DNA of 64,000 bases, taken from NCBI RefSeq assembly GCF_019112545.1, contig NW_025064881.1, positions 1,028,591 through 1,092,590 of the forward strand, written 5' to 3'. Of this stretch, positions 35,791 through 45,940 are shown piece after piece (position 1 is the stretch's first letter; every line of letters begins with the position of its first letter). Origin of the DNA: Guyanagaster necrorhizus (Eukaryota > Basidiomycota > Agaricomycetes > Agaricales > Physalacriaceae). A program made the position numbers and the translations under genes. Under the pieces are notes generated by a model. That model ran no database searches and was not told the origin of the DNA. It saw nothing but the letters and a program-made list of their open reading frames with translations.

Positions 35791-36252
35791 TGTTATGATT
35801 TTTCTTATTTTCTTTTATATTAACCCCTATTTATACTTAGTCAGAGCACCTAGACCAGTACTTAAGACTGTGGGACTGGCTTAGTCATCACAACAAGCTC
35901 AGTTGGTTATTGTCTTTTAATATGATAGCATCATCCAGTGATACATAATAAGACTTTTATAGACAATAACAATGCTCAAAGACAAAGAGCATAATGACTA
36001 TGAAGAACACAATAAGTAGTAGTATTTATATCACTATAGACAAACTGTATATAAATAGAATAGCTCTCACTGGTATAACTCCAGCTTTGAGCTAAAGTTT
36101 ATTCACACTACTTTATTTTTGAGTCACTTATCTTCAGCCTTGAAAGCATACTAATCAATAAAACATAACAAGTGGACTTAGGCATGACTGTATGAACATG
36201 ATACAGCATCTATTTATCATATGTTTTGATCATATGTGATCTAGGTCTAACA
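35791..36252 (+). repeat. Element I 5' LTR
   Basis: 462 bp, TGTTATGATT...GTCTAACA. It holds two TTAGTCA boxes, near 35838 and 35881, about 43 bp apart. Confidence 0.93.
36048..36095 (+). promoter_or_regulatory. Element I promoter and primer segment
   Basis: TATATAAATAG (36048-36058) is 35 nt upstream of AGCTTTGAGCTAA (36083-36095), whose first A is the inferred RNA start. This is the clearest TATA/start pair on the plus strand. Confidence 0.7.
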
Positions 36253-36253
36253 A

Positions 36254-36266
36254 TTAGCTCAAAGCT
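36254..36266 (+). promoter_or_regulatory. Element I self-primer binding site
   Basis: TTAGCTCAAAGCT, one base after the 5' LTR, perfectly complementary over 13 bp to 36083-36095. Confidence 0.78.
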
Positions 36267-36311
36267 TTCTGCTTCTCTTTCCTTACACATAATAAGCACA
36301 AAGGAAACTGA

Positions 36312-38241
36312 ATGCCATCTACATCTACTACTACTCCTGACCTAACAGATGACTTTTTTAAACTATTAGCAGCTATTATAGAGACATTTCTAGATCTATT
36401 GGTGATTATACAGCTTTGCCAAGGACAACAATCAGTAACAGCTTAGATAGTCAGACACTATCAGGTCTTTCAGCAGATTCAACAAAATCTATGAAATGTC
36501 ATTCCCAACCTCCTCTTCCATGACATCCCTCTCTCAGCCAGAGTCTCTTTTCAGCTTCCAACAGGACCCATATCCAAAGCCAGACCTAGTGGCTTGCATT
36601 TGAGGGACATTCAAGAGAAAAAAGAATACTGATACCCCTCTTAACCTCAATGATCAGACAGCTGAAACAGAAACTCTCATCTCATGGGGTTTAGAAACCC
36701 ATGAATTCTGTCCTCCATTTCTGATCATAAAGATAAAGACCTCTCTAAGGACTTCTTTAATGACTTGCTATCCTCTGACTCTTTTACTGCCTCAAGAGAA
36801 TCTGAGGTTGGAGACCATGCTTGAGACTCCTCTGATGTCTCTAGGGTGGCTTCAAGACCCCAAAGCATTTCATCAAACTCAGGATATGACTCACTATATG
36901 CCATGCCAGCTAGAAGCCTCATCCCTTCAGTCTACATCAACTACAGTAGTCATAGAACTACTGATTTCTGGTCCAACAATGAGGAGCTGTGTGAGCCATA
37001 GAGAGAGAGGATCATGATCAGGATTGACAAGAGCAGAAGGCTTCATGTCCAGCTTACTCCAAGAGAGAGCCCTTGAAGCCAGACAATTGACACACCAGAA
37101 AGTTACATATCCTTCACCACTCAAGGTGAGTGAGCCAGAGCAAAGGAAAAAGAATGACAAAGAGCCTGAGAGGCTACCAAGGAAGTGGCCAATCAAGCTT
37201 TCAATCAGTATAAAGAAGAATATCACTAACAGTAGCAGCAAGAGCAGCACCACCAAGAAGCTGTTACCTGGAAATCTAGTTCCCTAGTATATTATAGACA
37301 AGAAACTGCAGACTCCCTATTCAGAGAGCCTAACACCCTCACAAGAAGCAAGACCAACTCTTAGACAGGGTCAGCCAAGGTCATTACCACCAGTGAGGCT
37401 ATCCAATGCACCATATCTCTCCCTCATTCCCAAATTAACAGCATCACTGATACTGACACAATCTTCTCCCATTTCAAATCCATACTCAATGTCTATAGGC
37501 TTCAAGTCTCCAGAAATGCTCATGTCTCTGACCACAGCCTCAAGCAATTCCTAAGAGAAAGAGTTGCAGTACTCTTTCTCAATTCTCAATATTACAGAAA
37601 CTTCTGCATCTATTGCTGAGAATTGGAGGAGCACAGAGTGCATGGCAGCTATCATAGAGATGTTGAGATTGGTGCTGGCTGACCTATTGACCAATCTCCT
37701 TCTCAATCCACCAGCAACAAGGCTGAACCCAGCATCCAAATCAATGACCAGTTCACTAGCCACCATCAAAGCCACCATCCAATCCATCTATAACCAGCCC
37801 AAGAGCTTTCTCATTGAGGACAGTGAGAGCAAGAAGAGCAATGAGAATAAAGATGAGCTGGATAATGAGGAAGGCCTCTATAGACTGGAAGACTTCATGT
37901 GGTATGCAAAGGATAACACAGATGAAGAAGCACTGGAAGAAGATATACAGAGGGCCAGGAAGGGAGAATATCAAGATCTATATGAAGAGAGAGTAACATT
38001 CCTATAGTAAGATGCTAAGTGGTTAGCATTAAACATAGGATAGAAGTACATTTATATGGATGATTTAGAATGACAAGATATTTTACAATATTCTATTATT
38101 AAACATGTTATTTCTACTTATAATAGGAGACACTCTGAGAATCAACTTGGTGACTTACCAGAGTATAAGTCCAAGTTCAACATCCAACTAATATCATGGA
38201 CTGTCTACCACCCCAAAATAAGCTGTCTATATGGCTCTATC
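36312..38241 (+). pseudogene. gag: Element I gag, 5' part
   Basis: Starts at ATG 36312-36314 after a 59-nt leader. The hydrophobic N-terminus is unbroken (FFKLLAAIIE, then LLVIIQLCQG), followed by VTAWIVRHYQVFQQ with the W codon now TAG. The Ser/Thr-rich middle is fragmented at 36.6-37.5 kb. At 37564-38007 a 147-codon open block gives the best copy of the conserved extension: SASIAENWRS, then a Pro/Ser linker, then DNEEGLYRLEDFMWYAKD and a charged helix (EEALEEDIQRARKGEYQ). Interrupted by G just after the following segment, with target duplication CTATC. Confidence 0.82.
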
Positions 38242-38673
38242 TGTTAGACTCAAGTTGCATATGATTAGTAACACATGATAAATGATTGCTACCTCATATT
38301 TGGGTATGACGATCAAGTCCACTGATACCAACAGCTGTGCAGTCAAGGTGTAGACAAGTAAGCTCAAGAATAAATGTGGTATGAATAAACTTTAGCTCAA
38401 AGCTGGGGTATACCAGTGAGAGCTGTCGGTCTTAAATACTGTACAGATGATTCTAATAATACTACTACTAATTGTGTATGTCTGTGTCCATGGTGCCTAT
38501 TGTCCTTGAGCATTGTTACCATATATAAAAGGATGCTTGTGCATCGTTGGGCTTGATTGTCGAGACAACTGATGGATGGGTTAGTTGTGCTGACTAAGCC
38601 CTTCTATGGTCTTGTGCTCTTTGACTAAGCATAAATAGGGGTAAAAGATAATGAAGAGGGGAAAATCGTAACA
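38242..38673 (-). repeat. Element G 3' LTR
   Basis: 432 bp, TGTTAGACTC...CGTAACA. By eye it differs from the 5' LTR at about 31 positions (about 93 percent identity), with no indel and, as I aligned it, no transversion. Confidence 0.96.
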
Positions 38674-38689
38674 TTACCCCCCCCTTAAG
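38674..38689 (-). other. Element G polypurine tract
   Basis: The minus strand reads CTTAAGGGGGGGGTAA directly before the 3' LTR. The eight-G run is intact here but A-interrupted in every other copy, consistent with G to A decay elsewhere. Confidence 0.88.
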
Positions 38690-38706
38690 ACCATCATCCT
38701 GATGGC

Positions 38707-41700
38707 TTAATTAAGGGATAATTCATAGTCGTGTATTGCATCGTCTGCATTTATGTGCTTCTCGTTGACCCATTGATTGGACTCAGGTCCATATCCTTTC
38801 CAGCTTATGAGGTAGTCCACTGTCATCATCATCCCCCCATCATGTGCCTTAACTTTACAGAGTTTGTGGTTTAGGATTTGATCAATTTCATAGTGCTCTT
38901 CATTATCGATTAAATTGGAAGGTGGAGGTGACAGACGTTGTTGGTTTGAGAAGGCTGGAGCAATGTATGGGGAGAGGAGCATCTCATTGAAGATGTTGTG
39001 AACTTTCCATCTGATGGGCAGGCATAGTTTATAGGCACTTTCTCCAATTTTTGTGATTATTGGGAAGGGGCCTGTGCATTTGTCAGCAAGTTTTCATTTT
39101 GGCTGGGGTAAATGAAGGTTTGTTGTGTCGAGCCAGACATTGTCATTGATGTGGTACATATGCACTGGTCGATGGTGTTTGTCATATTGCTTTTTTATTG
39201 CTGATGCAGCCTTTTCAAGTGCGGTCTTAGTTTCGGCATGAATTTTCACCATGTCTGTAGCAAAATCCAATGAGGCAGGGGTTGTTGTTTTGTGATGAAT
39301 GGTTTGGGTGACATAAGAGTGTCTCCCATGATTGACGAAGAATGGCATCCATCCCATGGCTGAGTGTACTCGGTTGTTATGTTGAAAAGCTGCTAATGCC
39401 AGCCATTTGACTCAGTTGTCTTGTCGATAGTTAATGAATAGTCAGAGGTATTTTTCAACCTCCTGGTTTGCATGCTCGGTTTGGCCATCAGTCTGTGGAT
39501 GATAGGCTGTTGACACATTTTGCTTGATGTTAAGCAGCTTATATAGGTCATCAAGGAATTTCGAGATGAATTGGGGTCCGCAATCTGAGATGACCACTTG
39601 GGGCATCCCATACTTGGCATACACTTCATCTCGTAGAATCTTGGCCCATCCTTCTGAGGTTAATTCCATAGAGCATGCAATCGGAATTATGGTTTTAGAG
39701 AATCGATCAACTATGATGAGAATAGCATCATAGTCATTACAATCAGGTAATCCAGTAATCATGTCGACCGAGATGTGGGTCCAGGAGGATGATAGTACCT
39801 CATTTGGATGTAGGGGAGCCGCTCATGCCTGTGTTGAGGCTTTTCCCTGTTGACATGTTTCACAAGCTTTGATATACATTGTGATGTCATTTCCTAGTTT
39901 AGGCCACCAATAGTTTCACAGGATGAGTTCCTTTATTTTGGCAATGCCCAGATGCCCTGCAGTGGCATGGTCATGGCACATGGTGATGACTTCTCCTCAT
40001 AAGCTATGGTCTCGTGGGATATAGATTCTTCCATCATAATGAATCAACCCTCCCTCCTTCGTCATTCTCCACTCGTGATTCAGTGAAGGGGTGATTCTTT
40101 GGTCCTATTTATGGGGGTCTCAGGTTGTGCTTTTGATCTGCTCATGGATCTCTTCCTCTGTAGGCATGATCATTGCCTGAAAATGGTCGGGTTGTAGGAT
40201 TGTGACTCCCGTATTGTCTTCTCCTCTCTGATCATGGTTGGCCTGATGGGATAGGAGGTCAGCCTTCTTATTGGCTACTCTGGCCTTGTGATGGAGGGCG
40301 TACTGGTACTGAGCAAGTTCAGTGACCCATCAGGCCTGTCATCGATTTAACTTCTGGGGCTGACAGAAATATTAAAGATTCTGGTGGTCTGTCCAGATCT
40401 CAAAGACTTCGGGAGCACTGATTAAATAATGTCGCCACTTCTCTAGGGCAAGCATTATTGCTAATAACTCCTTGTCATAAATCTCATAGTTCCTCTCTGT
40501 CACAGTTAGCACTTTGGAGAGAAAGGTGACTGGACACCATTTTCTGCCTTGCTCCTGTGATAATATGGTGCCCATGGCCCTCTCGCTTGAATCAGCTTCT
40601 ACATGGAATTTCCCTTCCTGAGATGGTATAGCGAAGACCACGTCCTTGGCTAGTTGCTGCTTTAGATCTTCAAAGGCAAGTTGCTGAGGGCTTCCCCATT
40701 CTCAGGGGGCATTACCAGTGAGCTGGGTCATGGAGCGAACAATTTTGCTGTAGTTCTGAATGAACCACCGGTAAAAATTCGTAAAGCTGAGGAAGGATTG
40801 TAATTCCTTCTTTCTGGTCAGCGTTGGCCATTCTATCACCCCTGCCACCTTGACCGGATCCATCTTAATGCTCCCCTCACTAATGATCACTCTGAGATAT
40901 TCCATTTCCAGTACTTCAAACTCACACTTTTCTGCTTTGAGAAACAGTTTGTGCTTCTGCATGAGAGCAAGTACCTGTTGAACCAGATCATGATATTCTT
41001 CCTTCGTTCTGGACATAATGAGGATGTCATCCAGATAGATAGTAATCTTCCCGGTGGCGATGAGATCCTTGAATATATCGTTCATCATCCATTAAAAGGT
41101 GGCAGGGGAGTTGGTCAGGCCAAAGAACATGATAGTCAGTTCAAATAACCCTCAGTTAGTCTAGAAGGCTGCCTTCCACTCGTCTCCTTCTTTGATTCAT
41201 ACATTATTGTACCCTCAACAGACATTGAGTTTAGTATAGTATCTGGCCCTATGGAGCTTGTTTATAAGTTCTGAGATCAGAGGTAACAGATATCAGTTCT
41301 TGATCATCATTTCGTTTAATTTATGGTAGTCTTGAACAGGTCAAAGTTTTCCATCCTTCTTCTTTATGAAGAAGAATGGGGATGCCATCAGGGATTTTGA
41401 TGGCCGAATGCATCTGCTGGACAGGTTTTCATCAAGGAACCTGTCAAGTTCTTGTTGCTCCTGAATACCGAGGGGGTAGGTTTTACAGTCCAGGTTGGCA
41501 TTGGCATTGGGGATCAGCTCGATTGCATGGTCCCAAGGCTTCAGACATGGGAGTTCATTGAAGCTCTCTTTCTCGAAGAGGTCTTGATAGTCTCATGCCC
41601 ATTCTGGCACTATTTCTTCGAATGTTTTTTCCTCCTTCCCCTCATTGGCCTTGGCTGCCAAGTTATTGATGTGATGTACCATGTGAATATGGATTTCCTT

Positions 41701-42600
41701 TTGCAGGTTGACAGCTAAAATAGTTTCTCCATCCTCCATCTCTTCATCCCACCTATCTTCTGGGTCTTCGTCGGGCAGCTTGAATGGGATCTTTCGACAT
41801 CTGCACCAGATGAAGGTGAGCCATCCAGTCTTCCAGTTGATTAATGGGTTATGCCAAATGAGCCAATCATGCCTCAGAAACAGCTCCTTGGTTCCAAGGT
41901 TGGTTACAGCCAGGTCGATTTATTTGAAGTGATCTCCAATGGTTAGATGGAGTTTGACAAACTCCATGATTGATCTGGCCTGGTTTTTTGTTCTGTCAGC
42001 ATTGTACACAGGTATCGGAGCAGCTGTGGATCAGGTGGGAAGTTTATTTTGGTGGATGAAGGTTCAGTTAATTGAGCTGCTGGTGCATCTGCTGTCGATC
42101 AAGGCGGTTACTGAGTGTACAGTCCAGCTGGTTAAGGTTTCGATTTGGGCTTTTGTCATTAAGTCCCTTCCAGGAGTTTTAGCATGTCTGATGAACCTTC
42201 GAGGACCTTTCAGCTCATCTAGCTATTTAAAGGCCCTACTTTGTTCGGCACATTTTAGCTCATCTACAACTTCGGCTGTGACTTCCTCCATTCTGGTCTG
42301 GTATATCCATCCTTGTAAAGCAGCTTTTGCTGCATCTTTGTTTACTGCTTCCTTGATGGCCCTCCAAGTCCATTCAGTTTCGAATGGTTTGAGCCATCTC
42401 GAGAGGCTCTCTGCCTCTGTTTGGCCTGTAGATGTTTGAGTTTTTCCTTGCGACTCTTTTAGGTGTGCGTTAACTGTCCATGGTATATTTGAATGTGTAT
42501 TTAATAGCATAGGTGTAGCTACAGAAGTATTATAAGTCCATTCAATGGCTGGGGTCTGCACACCATGAAGTCCATTGGCCAATCCAGTGGAGTCGTTCAC
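38707..42600 (-). pseudogene. pol: Element G pol pseudogene, single frame with 24 stops
   Basis: 3894 bp, 1297 codons plus stop, no frameshift. Domains from 42600 downward: linker VNDSTGLANGL to RWLKPFETEW (42.6-42.2 kb); protease with DSRC at 42096-42085 (Gly changed to Arg); reverse transcriptase about 41.65-40.7 kb, with an intact YLDD at 41037-41026; RNase H about 40.64-40.37 kb (EADSSE, YEIYDKELLAIM); H2C2 finger near 39.98-39.85 kb (CETC); integrase with D at 39765-39763, D at 39585-39583 and E at 39477-39475, giving the D-35-E spacing; GPF motif near 39.07 kb; chromodomain about 38900-38720 (YLISWKGYG) with Tyr, Trp and Tyr at the aromatic-cage positions. Of the 24 internal stops 18 are TGA, 3 TAG and 3 TAA. 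Several fall at residues expected to be Arg, such as KL*PVQDY, IKN*Y and NR*QA*WVTEL. Confidence 0.92.
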
Positions 42601-45452
42601 TGGTCAGCCCCATCTTTTACTTTCTCAATCTTTGTTTTCTTTCCAAGTTCTTTGTCTTCTTTTTGTAATTCTGTGATCTGAGCCCATATGTCCTTGTGGG
42701 TGTGCTTCTTCTTTGGACAGTCCTTGGCTATGTGGCCTTTTTGTCCGCAGTTGAAGCACTTTTCTTCTTTCTTCAACTGGTCGATATCCATCAGTTTCCC
42801 TGTTCCGGTATAGATAGTGCCAGTCCTGGTCTTCTGACTTCTATAGGTCGGTGTCTGAGGGGATCCTGATGATTTCCTGGCAGTTTGCCCTGACTTGTTC
42901 GGGGTTGGCAGGGTCGATTTCTTGAGATATTCTTGCAGTGTCGATGCTTTCGCTTTCTGCCTTTGTCACTCCTTGTACATTTCAATGATCCTCTCCTTCC
43001 ACTCATCGTATCCAATGGGCATTAGTAGCTTGATGCCCATGGCAGAGATCATTGTGAGGTATGAGGAGGGGATCCCTCGTTTGAGCACTTCCACCATCCT
43101 TCCATTATTCATGATGTCTTCCCGTATTTCTGCTAACTTGGCGAGCCATTCCAGCTCATCGAAGTAGTCAGTTGCCACTTTATCTCCCATCTTATACTTC
43201 TTGATCTTCTGTTTATGCACCTCCTGGACCGCTGGTTCAATGAATTTGTTGTTTAGCATGTGTTTAAAGACTGGCCATGAGGGGTATCGGTAGTGTTCCC
43301 TCATGGTGGACTGGAAGTTGGAGAAGATGAGGATCCACCACATCTTGGCCTTGTCTTCCAGGTAGGAGGTGGCAAAGGCGACCTTGTTCATGTCAGTTCC
43401 TAGGTATCCAATGTAGACTTCATCAGCCTTATTTGGGATCAATTTAGCTAAGCTGCCATTGTTTGCACAGAGTAGTCAGAGGTTGATAGGATACTCCGAG
43501 CCAAGAGGGCCTAGTAGACGGCTCATCTCAGAGCGATGGGTGGGGTTCATGGCATTGGTTCTGGCATCTTTGGCTTGTCGCTGAGTTGGTATGGGAGTAT
43601 CAGCACAAGCAGGTCTTCTGGATGCCACCAGCCATATTCCCTCCATGCGTACTTGGTCATGGCATACTGTAAAATCTTTCTTTTTTCAGCATCCTCTGCA
43701 TAATGATACTTTAGTCCTAGAGACATCACTTGCCAGTGCACATCTTGCCATAAAAAGTTTCTCCCCTGCTCATATAATTCCTGATACTCCCTGTTCCTTA
43801 CTTGTTCAATTTCTTCTCTCAATGTTTCTTCATCTGTGTCCTCACCTGCCCTTTCAAAGAGTCATTTGTATGCATATGGTCTCTCACTGTCCTCACTGTC
43901 CTCCTCATCACCCTCACCCCTGCTGTCCTCTTCCTCGAGGAGGGAACTGATGGGCGGGTCGTAGATAGATGGTACGGCTGGTCATAGTGTCATTGGGGAC
44001 CCTTGTACCATTCTGGGTGCTAGGTCTGGCATCATTGGAGTTGTTCATTCAACAGATGGGAGGGTTATTGAGCTGGCTATAGCAGGTTCCTCCATGTGCT
44101 CTTGTTTCCTCCAGTTCTTGGCTATAGAGGCTGAAGTAGTGTTGAAACTCAGGGTTGAGGAACTGACAAGCGACTCTGCTTCCCAGGAATTGCTGGAGGG
44201 CTCTGTCAGAGACATGAGCATTGTCTGGTACTTATAGTCTGTAGGCTCCAAGTATGGAGTCAGCATCTGAGGAAATGGTGTCAATTCAGATGGGGTACTG
44301 GGGAGTGGGAGGTTGATTGTCACCGGCCTGTCTGCATCTGATGGCTTCATCCCAGCTAACGATACTAGCGGGTTCTGCCCATGAATCAGAATCTGAGTTG
44401 GGCTCCCTGAACAGGGATCCTATATCAGAGTGGAGTCCATACCAGCCTGGGGAGGCTGATCCCATCCTTTTGGCTTCTTCTCTTCTCCTTCTTTCCCTCT
44501 CCTGTCGGTCGTATTCTGCAGCTTCATACTGCTCCCAGGCCTCATCTTGTATGTACTCAGCGAGCTCTTCCTGGGCTCATCTAATCTCAGCCTGTCTGGT
44601 CTGGTTCTGCTGCTGCTGCTATACTGCATTGTTGTAGTCAAAAGGGACTGTGAGGTCCCAATCCGAGAATATTTGCTGAATAATCCTATCCCAGGCGATC
44701 CTTCCCCTTGCACTGGCTGTTTCGGCTTCTGGCTCGCTCCCAATGTGGAGATGTTGATAGGGGTCCCTGGCTGCGGAGATGGCAATTTTGACGTTTGCAT
44801 AGTCAGAGTGGATCATTCTTCTATGTGGGTCCTCAATCCCCAGCCTACTGACAGACTGGCTGGAGCCAGAGTTTGGCTCAGTGGGAGTAGGGGGGGGGTC
44901 ATGGGAGGAGTTAGAGCCTTTGTGGGGTCTCAGAGCCATCTGAGCAGCATCAAGAGAGTCCTGAGCATGGTTTCCAATCTCTGAGAGAACTGAGGAGGAG
45001 GGATGCTCAGAGGCGGGGGTTGCTGCAGCGAGATGGTCGGAGACCTCCTCAGGGTCCTGGGCAACATTGGCTGTCCATGGGTTCTGGAACCCTGTGAGAG
45101 CAGGGTGGTGGTCTCTGCTGTGTCGTCAAGGGGGATACTGGGGTCCTTCTTCCTCGTGAAGGCTCCCTGTATGCAAGTCATTATTCCTGGTTTCTGATAG
45201 GGGTTGCTCTTGCAGCTGGAAGGATGTTCTGATGGAGGTGGGGATGTTATGGAAGGGGAGGTCTGGGGTTACATTTCATAGTATTTGTTGGATCTGCTGG
45301 AATGCTTGATAGTGCCTGACTATCCAAGCTGTTACTGATTGTCATCTATGGCAGAGGGTAATGATGGCGAGAAGTCCAAGCAGTGTTTCAACAATGGAAG
45401 CTATAAGCTCAAAGAAGTCGTGATTCAAGTTGGTGGTCGTTGCTGGGGGCAT
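42597..45452 (-). pseudogene. gag: Element G gag pseudogene
   Basis: Start ATG 45452-45450, 56 nt after the LTR; stop TGA 42599-42597; 2856 bp, about 951 codons, the shortest Gag here. Hydrophobic segment at about 45416-45351 (FFELIASIVE, LLGLLAIITLC). Conserved extension blocks at 44350-44045 (NTTSASIAKNWR) and 43822-43547 (REEIEQVRNREYQELY). Capsid-like domain 43442-42966 (MNKVAFATSYLEDKAKMWW, then ATDYFDELEWLAKL). Knuckle CFNCGQKGHIAKDC at about 42757-42716 with intact ligands and a basic tail. The extension blocks are in a different frame from the start and capsid, so at least one frameshift pair is present. Confidence 0.87.
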
Positions 45453-45494
45453 TTGGTTTCTCAGCACAATTGGGCTTAAGAAAGAGAAGGTAGA

Positions 45495-45507
45495 AGCTTC
45501 GAGCTAA
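45495..45507 (-). promoter_or_regulatory. Element G self-primer binding site with intact TCGA core
   Basis: The minus strand reads TTAGCTCGAAGCT, one base from the LTR. The only copy that keeps the CpG; the LTR partner at 45671-45659 reads AGCTTTGAGCTAA, so the pairing has one G-U-type position now. Confidence 0.78.
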
Positions 45508-45508
45508 T

Positions 45509-45940
45509 TGTTAGACCCAAGTCGCATGTGATTAGTAATACATGATAAATGATCACTACCTTGTGTTCAGATATGATGATCAAGTCCACTGATACCAATG
45601 GCTATGCAGTCAAGGTGTAGACAAGTAGGCTCGAGAATGAATGTGGTATGAATAAACTTTAGCTCAAAGCTGGGGTATACCAGTGAGAGCTGTTGGTCTT
45701 AAATACTGTACAAATAATTCTAATAATACTACTACTAATTGTGTATGTCTGTGTCCATGGTGCCCATTGTCCTTGAGTATTGTTACTGTATATAAAAGGA
45801 TGCTTGTGCATCGTTGGGCTTGATTGTCGAGACGACTGATAGATGGGTTAGTTGTGCTGACTAAGCCCTTCCATGGTCTTGTGCTCTTTGACTAAGCATA
45901 AATAGGGGTAAAAGGTAATGAAGAGAGGAAAATCGTAACA
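45509..45940 (-). repeat. Element G 5' LTR with promoter
   Basis: 432 bp. TATTTAAG on the minus strand at 45705-45698 is 34 nt upstream of the inferred start at 45671. Two TGACTAAGC motifs near 45859 and 45889 (plus strand) are the paired boxes. Confidence 0.95.

Larger units (their letters stand above)
38242..45940 (-). mobile_element. Element G: youngest, CpG-retaining Ty3/gypsy chromovirus
   Basis: Minus-strand element, 7699 bp, with two 432-bp LTRs and an exact target duplication CTATC (38237-38241, 45941-45945). It lies inside the gag of element I, the third layer of nesting in A. It is the only element in which CG dinucleotides are common. Pol is collinear in one frame. It still carries 24 pol stops, so it is not active, but it is the best template for describing the family. 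Confidence 0.96.

Noticed and set aside
38707..42600. Reassigned genetic code with TGA as Trp, given the abundance of TGA in frame
   Set aside because: The TGA sites align mainly with Arg, not Trp, and TAG/TAA also occur. TGG is still used at conserved Trp such as ISWKGYG.
44547..44984. A 145-codon plus-strand open frame inside element G
   Set aside because: It is antisense to the Gag extension and no homologous frame occurs in the other elements at the same place.
45509..45940. tRNA-primed replication with a standard TGG-initial primer site
   Set aside because: The bases after each 5' LTR read ATTAGCTC or ATTARTTT; no TGG-initial stretch lies adjacent.
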